64,000 nt of DNA from Brevipalpus yothersi (GCA_003956705.1 QZCP01000656.1:62001-126000); one strand, 5' to 3'; numbered from the stretch's first letter, positions 1 to 13,541 are shown. The notes: generated by a model not told the origin, from the letters alone. A program made the numbers and translations.

Positions 1-3000
1 TTGGATGGCTTGTTAACAACCAGAGGAAATTCGACTGTAGCTGTCAGCCTTATTATTTCTTCAAGAACAGAATCGGTCCCAAAGCGAGAACAATAGTGGA
101 CTGGTGTATCACCTTTCTTCAATTGAAATTATCGATAAAGAAATTCAGATTGAATTGGATTTCATCGGTTTAATTTGAATACTCACATCAAAATCTTCTT
201 TCACAAGATCTCCACCAGATTCAATGAGCAACTTGGTGACATGCTTCTCCTCACTTTCATAATGAGCATTGGAAGGCAAAAGTTTGGCACAGTAATGGAG
301 ACTAGCTTCTCCTTGCTATTTTAAAAATATTTTTAAAATAATATAGTTTCGATTTCGAAGCTACTTCAATCATGAATATATAATATATAATATATTTTAC
401 TATGAGCGATAGTATGTATACTCACTGGATTCTGTTGATTGACCACATTTTTCACATGAGTTTCCGATCTCCAATTCTTAATTGTTTCTAAAAGCTGCTT
501 TGCAACTTGATAATGGCACATTTTCACAGCAATGTGGAAGACATTTTCACCGTTTTTATCAATGATATCTATGTTGGCATGAATATCGAGCAGCAAACAG
601 AGAGTGTCCAAGTTCCCTGCTTCCGCTGCAATCATGAGTGGAGTTCTTCCAATCTTGAAATGGAATACTCAGTTAATATTTCAAAGAAATCGAAAAAAAC
701 TGTAACAGGGAACGCACCTCATTTAATGCATTAATCTCTGCTCCACTTTTAATTAGGAGGACAACACATTCTTTACCCGTCGGACATCGAGCAGCTAAAT
801 GGATAGGCTTTTCTAGTCCTTTTTCAGCAGTTAAATTAACATCGGCACGATTAGCGATCAAAATTTCTGTCACTTCATCTTTTCCCGCCTCAACAGCAAC
901 ATGGAGAGGTGTATATCCATCCTTAAATCATCAATAAATTTATTTACTAGTTTATTGTAAAAAGAGCCAATTATGTGCAACTCACATTATTCTTGGCCTG
1001 TACATCTTCACCGCGAGAAAGTAAATTTTTCACCAAATCAACGTGTCCAGTTTGAGCAGCAATATGAATGGCTCGAGAACCTGACTGAAAATTGAAAGAC
1101 ATTCATTAAGAGCAATATATTGAGTGACTTTGCTAGCATTTTATTCTCACTATTTCAATCGATAAATGATTGCGTGAAACTGCTCCAAATCATTAAACTC
1201 ACTCGTGCATATCAAAATCACGGTTAACAAAATGGGTGTTTGATACCATCAGAATAGTGAATCCTTCTACATACGAACAACAAACAATGTTCATTGCAAC
1301 AAGAAAAAATTTTGATTGTAACTGAAGAGCCTCAACACTGCTTAACTGAACTTCTTGGTTGAAAGTTTTTTAGTTTATACTCTTGAAAGAATGGTTCCAA
1401 AGAGAATCCTCCATCCGATTAAGAATATTCTGAAACTCTGTAGTGTTAAACTTACTCTGTCCTGCATACGAATTGGAATACCTTTCTTTATAAAACTCAT
1501 CGGTAGTTCCAACGTTCGACTTTTGGAAGCAGCATGTACCAAAGTTTTTCCATCCTGAGAAAACAAGAGATGGATATTCAAAATATTTGACTTAATTGAT
1601 TTAATAAAATTTGATTAATATTTCTACGTGAAGTGACAATATATTCTTTTAATCAGAGGCAATTGAACTGTATCGTAATCCATTCTCTTTACATATACGA
1701 TTGCAACCTCCAAAAAGGCATTTTCGTTTTCAAAGCATTCCCTCATTATTCTCAGCTACTTGACAGGATGAAGATTGTAGAAACATTGAGCTGTACTCAT
1801 GAAACGACCATCATCACATTTGCACGAAGGGTTATATTCCCTCTCCTTATAAGAGGAATATTCTCATGATTCTATGATGAGGAATCACTGAGAACCGATT
1901 GAAAAATATGAGCTTCCAAGTTTCATTTTTTTGAGGTCAATCATAGTGAAAAGAGGTGTATTGTGTAATGATCAAAAATATACTCGGTTCATATCTCATC
2001 TTTTTGACACACAAAATACTCTCACTCAAGTTATATTAAGGGTATCAATCACGCAAAATAACCTATAATTAGCATAATTAGCATCAAATTCATGTCAATT
2101 TGATAGTTTCATGATCAATTATGGCGATAACCTTGGGCAAGATAGACATTGATCGACCCCTTCAAGAGAGCTTCTCTCACTTTTGGCAAAATTCTCTCAC
2201 TTTTAACTGTTTGGCTTACCTTGGTTCGTACATTGATTGAAGCTCCAAATTTTTCGATCATGTAGTCTACACGTCGATGACTCCCTTTTTCGACCATCAA
2301 GAATAGAGGTGTTCTCTCCTGGGCATCACCAATATTCGGATCAGCGCCTTGATTATGCAAAAAGCGAACCCATGTATCATCCGCATCATTAGCAACCATA
2401 TGGAGAGGTGTTGATCCTTCTTTCTGTGGAAATTATTGATAACAAGATCAACAACACTTTCATTAAGATCAGCATTGAATCGTCTGGGGATTCTCACAAA
2501 GGCAAGGCAACAAAACTCAAATTGATTGGAACAGTCATGCTTCTTCGAGTATCATTTCATAAGCTTGGATGAACTTACATTCTGAGAATTTATGTCGACA
2601 CCATACTCTCTCAGTAATCGAACCATTTCCAAATCTCTTTTACGAGTAGCTATATGAAGTACAGTATCACCAAATTTTTTTCGCTTCTTCTCTAGCTGTT
2701 CTTTGGGAACTAGGCTGAGAAGTTCACGGCATATTCCAAAGTTTTGAGATTCCACAGCGTACATCAAAGCAATATAGCCATCCTGATTAATGGAAAGTCA
2801 GATGCGAGAGAACAGAAGAATGGTTTGAACTGAAGGTCTATTTTTTCTAAGTTTTCGTTTTCAATCGATTCCAAAGACCGACTCACCCCATCTTGTATAA
2901 GTCTCATTTCCTCAGGTTGAGCTTTCAGAAGAAGTGGTAAGGAGCCAACACTAGGACCTCTCATTTTCTTCAGGAGAGTGTGAATTGGATACTCTTTTTT

Positions 3001-4289
3001 CGGCTAAAGGATTTAGAATCAAGATTAATGATAAGCTGATTTGAAGTGAATCATCAAAAAGTTCTCTACATACTCCACCACAAACCATAGGATCAGCCTT
3101 GGCAACCATAAGTAATCTTATGATATCATCTCGATTCGATCGAGCTGCCAAATGAAGAGCAGTCAGTCCATCCTGATCGAAAATGGTAAAAAATATAGTT
3201 AAATTGAAATTTTGGCTATTGAAGATTATTTATTGGGCACATATTTGAAAACTTTCAGATGAAGCTCACCTTATCTTTCAAATTAACGTCAAAGCCATAA
3301 CTTATCATCTTCTCAACAAAATCAGCCTTTCCTGACTTAGTGGCATACATTATTGGTCCATATCCGGAATCTGTGTCAGCTATATCCGGTTCATATTTAT
3401 CGTCTTTGGCCAACTCATTCATAATTTTTTCCACTGAATTCCAACTACCTTTCTTACAAACTTCTAGAAATTTTTCTGGTGTAGGTCGCTCTGGTTTTTT
3501 GATGGAATTTTTTTTCATAGACTTTCCGAACACAGATGAACGACGTCGCATGTCAAGTTTGCTTGATTGTTTGACCAAAGGTGTTTTATTTTTCTGATTT
3601 TCATTGGTATCGGCAACTTTCTGGTTCTGTTCTGTCTCAGACTTTTTTATTTCATCAGTTCCAGCTGTTTGATTTGCATCAGAAGATTTTTCTGTGTTCT
3701 GTTGTGATTGTTGTTTCTCATCACCATTAGGAATAACTTTAATCTCATCCGGGCTGATCTCTTTGGACTCCAGCGTAGCGTTTAGTATAGAATTTTCCAC
3801 AATTTTTGTCTCCTTTTTCTCAATATTCGCCTCTTTAACATTATTCTCAGCGATTGCGACCTTCTTACTCTCAACTGGAGGCTTAACGTTTCCATTTTCG
3901 ACGATCTTCTTTGCCTCATCTATATTCAATTTTATTTCCCCATCTTTTATTTCTTTCTCAGGAACTTTTGTTTTCAATGCCGATTTAAGTGGCTTATCAG
4001 AAGTATTGGAAGCCTTTTGATTGGATTTTTTATGATTTTTCACTTTACCATTGGCATTGTTTTCACGCTTAACATCACCGTTTGGCACATTTTTGTTGTT
4101 GGTATTCCCATTCACTTCACGAATTTTAACTTTTGAAGAATCTTTTTCCTTACCATTGTTGTTGGAATTTTTCTGATTCCCTTTAGATTTTGAAACTTTC
4201 ACTGATTCAGGACTGGATTCCTTTGGGGCATCTTTTCCTTTTTTAATTTTGTCATTGGTGACATTATTGTTCTCAGAACTTTTATTCAT
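1..4289 (-). CDS. nompC: TRPN/NompC mechanosensory channel, N-terminal ankyrin part (partial)
   Basis: This encodes the N-terminal half of a NompC (TRPN) channel, whose long ankyrin spring gates a mechanosensory cation channel in sensory cilia. Exons: 4289-3270, 3172-3074, 3003-2887, 2782-2579, 2423-2220, 1554-1456, 1084-986, 921-718, 653-426, 315-187 and 116-1 (runs off the edge). All introns are phase 0. Residues 1 to about 270 are a Lys/Asn/Glu-rich disordered tail. Ankyrin repeats then begin and continue to the edge, many opening with DG-x-T-x-LH. Repeat order and odd spacers match what I recall of Drosophila NompC, for example CRELL, then NVRTKDG, then FIKKGIP. The TRP pore lies outside the window. 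The ATG at 4289 is the first in the frame. The tail is not diagnostic; the repeat block is. Confidence 0.85.
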
Positions 4290-5662
4290 GGTGAGAGAAA
4301 TTTTTCATTGCTAAAAACAGTTAGATCACTCAATAAAAAATTCAAATGTATACAAAACTCATGTAAATCACTTCTTTTGAACACTGATCATTCGATAAGT
4401 GATTGGCATGATTAGACATATCAAAAGACAGAAAGAATCGAAAAAAGTTTCCAGTTCTCGTTGATATGGAACTTTTCACAGTCACAATGGTCAGAGTTTA
4501 TCTGGATTGAATATAATCTGGAATGCAGAATAACAAAATAAGTACACTCATCATTAAGTTGTTATGGATACGTTCCGAGAAAAAGTTTTCCAATTAAAAG
4601 CTTCACAATTATCCGAATGCATAAGCGCGAAAAAGTGTGCCTAGATTTTGGAATTTAATATTGATTGTTCTGATAGAGGATAATAGTAGAAAACAGAGGT
4701 AATCACAAACTTTGAAGAATGTAGGAGCGCTAGAAAGAATGCTTTCATAGACATTTCTGGTCACGAAAATGAGCATCCACCAGTGGAAATAGCTCATCAT
4801 CTCTACAAGCTAACCATCAAATCTGTGTAATGAATGGAAGTAAGCAGTATATTGCCCATTTTGATAGCAAGTCACGTATATGGTTTTATCTGACTGAATT
4901 CGGAGGTAAGTATCATGAAGTCTCCCTCTCTGATGCCACGTTCAGGTCATTTGATTGTCAACTGGTTGACGTTGATAGTCAGAATTTTTTCTTCCATCTC
5001 TAGAATTTGACAATCGAATAAAAAATGATTATAAATTTATGAGCCCAAAAAAACTAATCATCGATAGAAGATATTCCATGAAGACTAAGAAAGTTGGGGA
5101 AAACATCAATTATATCAATTAAATGCTACAGCACTGTATCATGGTATACTTAGCTAAATTCCACTCGCTAAGGCAAGCTAATCAATTCTAATTCATATTA
5201 TAAAATTTTTTTATCCGAAGAATTGGTTCTATAAAATTCATCAAAAATCATGCCAATACCAATCATGTAAATTAAAAACATGTACATCTCAAAGTACAGT
5301 TATTTCAAGTTCGATGGTTACATCAATCAGTAAGCTTGACTTGTTGTGGCAGCACTTCTTGATGCATCTCGACATAGAATTAAACTTTAATCCACGTGTA
5401 ATAAGCTGCTGAGGTTGATACAGTTTGTGTGAAACATCTTTCTCTCTATTGTCTCTCGAATGCACACACAATATTTCCATATTCCTTGTGGATTATCTAT
5501 CCTCAGTGATTAAATTGTCCTGATGACAGTGGTATTATTCCATTTCATTGTCTATGGATCACAAGCTCATATAAGTTGATGAACTTATTGTTTTGAAAGA
5601 TCACATTTCATCTTATACACACATAAACATATACACACAGTGTAAACTTTAATTTGATCAAT
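4290..5662. promoter_or_regulatory. Divergent intergenic region nompC / SLC35B1
   Basis: About 1.4 kb lies between the two divergent start codons. No open frame here resembles a known protein. A possible 3' splice site sits just upstream of the nompC ATG (minus strand, near 4311), so a 5' UTR exon of nompC may lie inside. No tRNA or long repeat was seen. Confidence 0.4.
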
Positions 5663-6917
5663 ATGAAGCTTCTAATTTATTGTTCGGGAATTTTCGTCAG
5701 TTATTTCATTTATGGTCTTCTCCAAGAGAAAGTGTAAGTTGAAAATTTTGTATAATTTCTAGCCACAATTTTGTGTAAATTTTCCCCTAATTGATCCTAT
5801 TTACTTACTCTTTCTCAGGACACGCTCCACTTACGGAGATCAGAAGGAAAAGTTCACATTTTTCTACTCATTAGTGTTGATACAATGTATTGTGAATGCA
5901 ATTTTCGCTAAAATTCGTAAGTTTCATGTGTATATTACTTGCCAAATATTCCATATGACCTGAGTTGTTACCAATGTCACTATTTTTTGATTACAGTCCT
6001 CAAAACAATTATGAAACAAGGGCCCGATGGTACTCGATTCTCTTATTATGCTACCTCAGCTTTAACTTATCTATCAGCCATGTTGTGTTCTAACATGGCA
6101 TTAGGACATGTAAATTATCCAACTCAAGTGGTTGCCAAATCGTGTAAACCAGTTCCGGTTATGATTCTTGGTGTTTTGTTTGGTGGAAAGAAGTATCCAC
6201 TTGCTAAATATCTATTTGTATTCATGATTGTTACCGGTGTCTCTCTGTTTATGTATAAAGATCAAAAAACTTCATCACAATCTCCTTCTTCCGGCTCAAT
6301 ATTAGGATGGGGTGAAATTCTCTTGGTAAGTGTTTCTAATCAGTTTTCGATAAAATTTTCTCTCCAGTTGATTATCAATCTTCAACCTTTCGTTCTCTGT
6401 AATGTAGCTTCTATCTCTTACCATGGATGGACTTCTTGGCGCTATTCAGGAACGCATGAAAGCTGAACATAGCACCAAATCATGTCATATGATGTACAAT
6501 CTGAATCTCTGTTCTGTCGTCTATCTCATCCCGTGTGTATTGGTTACTGGCGAATATTTGAAATTCTTCCTATTTGTGAATAAGTATCCATTAGTCATGT
6601 ACAACATAGGTCTATTCTCCATAATGAGTGCAATCGGTCAGGTGAGTTAATGAACTTTACTTTCCATTAAGAAAACAAAAACAATTGTTTGCTATTGTTT
6701 TCCACAGGTTTTCATTTACTTGATTGTCGCTGACTTTGGACCCTTACCATGCTCAATCATAACAACAGTGCGGAAGTTTTTCACTGTGATTGCCTCTGTG
6801 ATCTTCTTTGGCAACACAATCATATCACGCCAGTGGATTGGAGCTGCCCTAGTATTCACCGGTCTGGGTCTCGATAGCATTTATGGTAAAAATAAACCCA
6901 AAAAAATGACAAAATGA
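5663..6917 (+). CDS. SLC35B1: SLC35B1 family ER nucleotide (sugar) transporter
   Basis: Multi-pass transporter of the SLC35B1 family (UGTREL1/AXER; ER ATP/ADP exchange or UDP-sugar transport in described members). Exons: 5663-5733, 5819-5916, 5997-6325, 6408-6641 and 6708-6917, giving 313 aa against about 322 in human. Recognisable blocks are SYFIYGLLQEKVT at the N terminus, the VNYPTQVVAKSCKPVPVM loop, a MDGLLGAIQERMK block, and GPLPCSIITTVRKFFTV near the C terminus. About ten hydrophobic segments are visible. The tail ends KKMTK, a lysine pair like the ER-retrieval tail of human SLC35B1. It ends 75 bp from the convergent GUF1 stop, so their 3' UTRs probably overlap. Confidence 0.9.
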
Positions 6918-6992
6918 CGACAGTTTTTAGTCAAAAATGTTTAGCAATATATAACTCAATATTTAAATTCAATTATACATAATATATTGAAA

Positions 6993-9302
6993 TCATGATG
7001 TCCGTAAAATTTTAATCAGTGAATCTCTAGTAATCGGTATCTTACCGATCATCCTCATCCGTTCTTTCCCTTCTTTTTGGAGATTTAAGAGTTTTTGAGC
7101 TCGTGTTATATCGCCTCCATATAAATCTGCTGTAACATCTTTTCTGAGTGCTTCAATCTCCTCACGAGCTACCACTCTTCCATGGATACTGGCTTGAATG
7201 ACAATGGAAAATTGTTGAGGTGGAAGACTCTCTCTGATTCTAACACACATTCTTTTAGCGAATTCCCTAGATCTTGACCTAGGAACCAGCGAGGAGAGCT
7301 CCTCAATCGGCTTTTTGTTCAGGAGGAAGTCAACTTTCAGGATATGAGTTTCTTTATAACCGTCTGGTTCATAATCAAAACTCGCATAGCCGGATGTCAT
7401 AGTTTTTAAAACATCAAATAAGTCAGTAACAACCTCATTGAGAGGAATTCGAAAACGAAAGAGAAGTCTAGTCTGATCCACTGCTGATGTGTCCACTTGG
7501 TGACCTCGTCTATTCATGAAGAGTGTATTGAGAGGGCCAAAAAATTCATTAGGTGCAATTACACTCGCAATAACGATCGGCTCTTCATATTTTTCAATTA
7601 TCGAGATGTTTGGTAATTGATGAGGACTTTTTACCATCAATACATTAGTTCCAAATGACTTTATATTCTTCTGTCCCTTGATTGTGACTGCAAAAAGTTT
7701 TCCAATTAGAAATCTTCATAATTATCACCTCTTTTTACTTACTTCTATAAGGTACGCTAGGCGTAGTAACAACTGTGGGCGCATCTGTTCGGAAGAGAGG
7801 AATCATCTATTTATCAAACGATAGCTTATTGCTTCTCGAATACGCACCATATTCTTGTTCCAGCCTTTGGGAAAAAACGTCCATGTGAAGCAGTCCTAAA
7901 AAACCCAATCTGAACCCCAAACCAAGAGCTGGACTGCTGTCACGTTCTATTTGCACACTAGCATCGTTGAGAGAAAGTTTCTCTAATGCTTTCTGGAGTT
8001 CTTTTGCTTGCGAAGGATCACAAGGAAATATACCAGCAAACACCATTGGCTTAGGCTTAGGAAGCGAAGGAACTCCTTCATGAAACATTTTCAGCTCTTC
8101 TGGTTTCTTTTCTAGTTCTTTCAGTACAGTTTCATGGGTGAAAATATCACCAACTTTAACTTCACCGAGATTCCGTATGTTTGCTGTTAAAAAACCTACT
8201 TGACCAGGACAAAGAGTTTTCGTTTCCAACTTCTCAGGATGAAAAATACCTAAACTACGAACGATGTAGGAACCAGTACCATTGAGCGGTCTGATGGTAT
8301 CACCAACTTTCATGGTACCATCAAGCATCGAGATTAGTGCGGTTACCCCTTCTGTTTGATCATACCAAGAATCGAAGAACAGAGCTTTCATTGGCCTGTC
8401 TTCACGGGATTCAGGAGGAGAAAGTTTCTCGATTATGGAGTGAATAACATCGTCACAACCATAGCCAGTCTTTGCTGAAATCTCTAATATTTCATCATCT
8501 TCAAATGAAAATAAATTACGCAACTGTTGACGAGTAGTGGCTACATCAGCCTTCTCTAGATCAATCTTATTGATCACAGGTATGATATTCTTGTCAGATA
8601 GTAGAGCTTGATTGAAGTGGGCAATTGTTTGGGCTTGAACTCCTTGGGTAGCATCGACTAGTAGAACAGCTCCTTGACAAGCAGGAAGAGACCTGTAGAC
8701 TTCGAATGAAAAGTCAACATGGCCCTATGATGATAGAAAATTTAAATTGACCGTTAGTAGTCTACTTTGACTGGTATACTTGAGGTTTCGTTTTTTCAGT
8801 TGCTAATTACCGGTGTATCAATAAGGTTGAGAAGGTAGTTTTTACTCTCATGCTCAAAAACCAATGAACATGTTTGAGCTTTAACAGTGATTCCTCTTTC
8901 TTTTTCTACCTGCAATTTGTCCAGATATTGAGTGACTTTATCATCCTGAGATAATAGACCGGCCATTTCCAATAGACGATCGGAGAATGTACTTTTTCCA
9001 TGATCAATATGAGCTATAACACAAAAATTTCTGATCAACGGTGGAGGAAAATCAGCTAGGTTAATCTGTGAAAGGAGATCAAGAGAAAAAGATGTCAATC
9101 CGAGAATTAGAAGAGTCAGCTTTTTAGGAAAGAATCTACAATTTGTAAAACAGTCAACAGATCTTACATTTTTTTGCTCTTTCCTTTCTGGTGGTGAAAC
9201 TTTATCAGCAAAACATAAACAGCTTGAGCGAGTAAAATATTTGTGTTGTAAATAAGATAATTTGAAATGATTCCGAAGAAAGCTACGGTATGAGAAAATC
9301 AT
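6993..9302 (-). CDS. GUF1: GUF1, mitochondrial elongation factor 4 (LepA) GTPase
   Basis: Mitochondrial LepA/EF4 GTPase, which acts on mitochondrial ribosomes under stress. Exons: 9302-9168, 9065-8811, 8724-7848, 7784-7743 (a 42-nt microexon) and 7687-6993, giving 667 aa. The first ~45 residues are basic and aromatic, as in a mitochondrial presequence. AHIDHGKST (about residues 63-71) is the P-loop, followed by RGITVKAQT, DTPGHVDF and NKIDLEK (GTPase motifs). FDSWYDQ opens domain II, and GFLGLLHMDVFSQRLEQEYG and ASFDYE are LepA signatures. The C-terminal LepA domain includes YGGDITRAQKLL. The 102-nt first intron has no in-frame stop, so retaining it would only add 34 codons. The open frame begins one codon earlier at GTG; I chose the ATG at 9302. 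Confidence 0.93.
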
Positions 9303-9577
9303 CACAAAATCACATTTGATGAACTGAATAATAAATCAACTAATTTTCATCATCACTATTGAATACAGTTACGCTGAGGCCAAACATTCACATGTGAAGA
9401 GCACAAGTCAAAACAAACAAACAAACAAGCACGTGGAGAGAGAGAGAGAAAGGGGAAGAGACTAGAAGTGGGAGTAAGAATGAGATAGAGAGAAAGGGGG
9501 AGGAAAATATTCGAGCTGTTTGAAATTCTTGAAAAATGATAAAAATGGAGTAAAAATAATCAATAAGAAAAGTTTCA

Positions 9578-12500
9578 TCAACTATCGGTAGAGTCAGAAC
9601 TTGAGATCGATTGGGGAACATCCAATTGGCGAACAAAAATATCAGTCATTTCAAGGAGATGCTCGTTAATTACTCTGCCTCTAGCATCTGGTGAAACTGT
9701 TTCCGCTGATTTATTCGAATCACTTGGTGATTTGTTCGCCTGTAATTTGTCCAACTCAATTTGTATATTAACCTCTTTACTTTTGGTGAGAGACCCCATT
9801 TGAGCTTCCATTCGTTTTTGGAGATTGTGCTTGAGACCGAATAGAAGAAGTTTTTTATTTTCCATACTTTCAATAGAATCAACTGTTAGCCTGAGAGTGT
9901 AATCGAATGATTTTTCCACAAAACCCGGTCGATTTTCATCATTTGAATTATTTTTGCCACCTTTCTTATCACCGATACAAATCAAAATACTCTTGATTAA
10001 CAGTCCTATTAATTTATCCTCGATATAGCATATTTTTTGACACAAAATATCTGTCTTGATGAGTAGGGTGATCAGAAAATTTTCTACAGTCGTAAGTCGC
10101 TTGGTTTCAGCCTTAGCTAGAAGAACGCTCTCATCAAGAGGAGATCTTGTGTCAAAAGATGAATCCAAATCAAGACATGCTAAGAACCATTCCCATGCCA
10201 TATATTCTTCGGCATCAGTCAATGATTCGATGAACTCTTTTCTCAGATATCGGTTGCGAAGAAGAGTGAGAACATTCAAAATGATCGTTTCTATGCCTCC
10301 AACTACTGGTATATTTGATTTGTGCAGTTCTGCCGGTTTTTTGCTTAGATAGTCAGCAAAATATTCTATACTTTCCAGAAAGATACTGAGTGACAATAGG
10401 AATGATTTTTCACTCCATGAATTGAAACTTGCAAAAAAATGAAAAGTTCTCGAGAATATTCCACGATAAATCCATGCAGTCACGCGAGACTGGAGGAAGA
10501 AATCAATGCCATTAATTATGATAATTGTACGCTTTCATTCATAAACTTACGATTTTAATACCTCTCAGATTATCTGGTGGCTTCAATATCATATCAGTGG
10601 TTATTTTTTGAATAAAATTTTTTATTCTTGTTCGCTGTAGATTTCCCCACGCAAGCTCGATGTTGGGAGGAAATATATTAGTCAATCCTGCATCCGATTT
10701 ACTTGTCTTGTGGAATTGAAAATAACTGTTCAATTCAATTCTTGTTATTATGGAGGGAGGACGATCTTGTCGAATTGGTAATAGTTTTGTGGTTTGACGG
10801 GCAAATTCATCGATAGAATACATTGACGAAGCGCGTGAAGAAAATCTCGATTGTTGAGCAATATTTTCAATATCGATCAACTTATCCAACTTGGAATGTC
10901 TACGCGATTTGAGCCCCAGATGACTGGAGGTAGAGCCAGCCCTCAATGGTATGGTGAAAAACATTTTATCAATTCTCATGACTGCAAGGTAGGCATCGAA
11001 CAGAGTTTCCTGATGCTTAGCGGGATCTCGTTTCCAAAAAGCAATCAAATTAGAAACTAACGGATTAATATGTTTAGCGAAAGCTGTTAGCACTCTGTGC
11101 ATTCCATTTCCGCCCAAAATTTTGCTCAAACTACATGACCAATTTCTTTGTAGTATTTCATCGAAATTTTCAATAGTGTCAGCAACATTGTCATATAAAG
11201 CTGGTACAACATAACTCGGTTGATTGGCTAATTTGGCCTCCAGATAGTCGCAAATACTTTTGCATAGAAAAACATTGAATCGTTCCTGAAAATTACCATT
11301 CGGAAATATTTTGCTGTATCGATCAAAAGTTCGAAGAAACAAAAGGAATTCACGTCTTAAGCCTTTACTCAAATGATGAACACCTTCGAAAGGATGAGAA
11401 TCAATTTTTTGTAACATATCAAAAATAATGGGACCAAAACGAAGACCATAAGAATGGAACAGTGATTCCAGAGCATCCTCCAAGCCGTAACAGAAAATTC
11501 CGAAAACAGAATCATTTGAACCTTTCAGTTTTTGTGGGACTTGTAGGGACAAAATAAATGATAAAAGAATAACCCTGAACAAGTAGCTGTATGAAATTGG
11601 ACTGATTGTTATGTCTTTCTCCCTCGGAATTCGATCCAATCGATCGAGATAAACTTTCAGTAATTTACAAGCAACGATGTGTAGAAGAAGTTCATTTTCT
11701 CTCAGATGAATATTCAAACTTATACAATGTTGACTGATCAAAGTGAATGCCGGTGAATTAAGTAGATTGTGCACAATAGGCTCCATAATATCGTCAAGCT
11801 CATCTTCCTTTGGTGCATTGGGATCAACTATGGTGGATAAATTTGATGCATCAATTGAGCTGAGTCCAGAATCTGAAATCGAGTCTTGGACAACCTGGCG
11901 ACAATGCCAAACTATCAAATGCTTTATGAGTCGGATGTGTATCTTTAATTTAGTTACATGAACTTCTGTATCTTCACTGGTGATTTCGGAGCCCCATGAG
12001 AGAGAAAATTTCAATAGAGCACAATCATGGCCCAGAGCATCTCGAATTTCGAGGGACACATTGTATTCTGTGGCAGGGATGTCTCTCAAATATACTGATG
12101 TGTAAGCAATTTTATCACCTCTAACTCGAGATGAAAATTTGGACACTACACAATCGATTAAATCTCGCCAACTATCTACATAATCATCGACACTGTGGGC
12201 TTTGATCATATTTCCGAGAGATGCACAAGCTCCTGGTATATGGCCATCCCACAATTCGATTACTATCTTTCGTTTCGAGGCAATATCTTCATGACTGATT
12301 GGAATTGATCCTCTATAATTCCAAACTGGATTCAACTCTTTATACTTTTTTGGTGATGTGAAAACACAATCTTTGTTTGCTTTGGCTGTTTTGTCAAATA
12401 TTCGAATTCTAATAAATGGATTACACGATTGATTGCACGTTTTGGGTGGAAGATTGATAGCATTTTTCAGATGAAATTTCAATTTCGGCAAATATGATGG

Positions 12501-12782
12501 ATCAACTGCAAGGGTCGGTGGTTTTCCTTTATTTTTCAAACGGAAAACTTGCTCAAGATAATGTCGCATAGATTCTTTGCTGGCATTAAACGGTGGAGCG
12601 GAACTATATAAACCGACACTTTTCTCACATACTCGCAGTGCATAGAAACCTAATTCTTTTTCACTTTCTTCATTAATTTCTTCCAAACCAGAGGCCAATA
12701 TTTTCGAAAATGTCGGCAAAGTCCAAATTGTTTGCAATTGAATTTTGGAGGATAATTTTGTTTGAGAATTACGTCTCGGCAT
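9578..12782 (-). CDS. C2-domain protein, divergent Unc-13/BAIAP3-like
   Basis: Two exons, 12782-10551 and 10489-9578, give 1047 aa. An N-terminal helical block ending in a motif like SMRHYLEQVF is followed by a C2 domain (about residues 97-270; SYLPKLKFHL, then NPFIRIRIFD, ELNPVWNY and IVIELWDG). This order resembles Munc13-4/BAIAP3 (vesicle priming). The remaining ~750 residues are helical and could be a MUN-like domain, but I found no clear MHD1/MHD2 signature. The C terminus is Ser/Asp-rich and no second C2 domain is visible, unlike Munc13-4 and BAIAP3. The C2 loops keep few acidic residues, so Ca2+ binding is doubtful. The frame continues upstream to a TTG; I use the ATG at 12782. The family call is tentative, the gene is solid. 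Its stop lies 275 bp upstream of the GUF1 start on the same strand. Confidence 0.5.
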
Positions 12783-13541
12783 GATACGAAAATAAAGCCT
12801 GACCAATCAACACTTCATGAGAGGCTCAGACGGACATGAAATAAGGGGGAAGCGTCAATAAAATCATTCCATCCAACGAATGTGAATATTAAGATCACAT
12901 TCTCAGAAATTTAGGAGCCCGAAAATAAGCCTAAAAATCTTGGAATGATTAACCATTTCCTCATATCAAATGCGTAAACAACAACAACAACAAGCTGTGC
13001 TATTTTCATCCCGTGAAAGATTATGATTCATAATAAACATTCATAAAGAAGCGCATCGAAGAAATATATTTGAAATTGAAATCGTGATGAGGTTCACATC
13101 AACTAAAGTGATGGGAGTGATTCTATGGAAATAAAAAGGAAACGAAATTGTGCGAAATATGAGAGAAAATATCCATAATGATTCATATTCCTGATGAATG
13201 AGATAAATTGAAATGAGAGTCACTTGGAGTAGTGAATACATTTTAGGGAAGAAATTAAGAAATTAAATATCAGAGTCAGTAGAAAATCAATGAAGAAAGG
13301 GAAAGTCATATATTCAGTATCGCTAAATAACATGCCTTAAGAATGAATAAATTGTCACAAGCCTATGAGGTCGAGTTGATGAAATGAATTACTTTTGGAA
13401 GCTTGGCAAGAAGCTCAATCAATGATCTCAAAAGACATTTCGATAGCGATTGTGAGAGGTAATGAATGGAGGTCTTGCACAATAACTGTTCACTTCGTCC
13501 AGTAGACATGAGATAGAGATATGGAAATATCTTGAAGGCTT
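12783..13541. other. Intergenic, Unc-13-like promoter side and AT-hook gene 3' side
   Basis: About 760 bp of AT-rich sequence between two genes on the same strand. I see no coding frame, RNA gene or long repeat. It should hold the 3' UTR of the AT-hook gene and the promoter of the Unc-13-like gene. Confidence 0.4.

Noticed and set aside
3340..4020. Plus-strand frames opposite nompC exon 1
   Set aside because: They mirror the Lys/Asn-rich codons on the coding strand and give Phe/Ser-rich nonsense.
9430..9500. GA-rich stretch between GUF1 and the Unc-13-like gene considered as a mobile element
   Set aside because: No terminal repeats, target duplication or coding capacity; simple GA slippage explains it.
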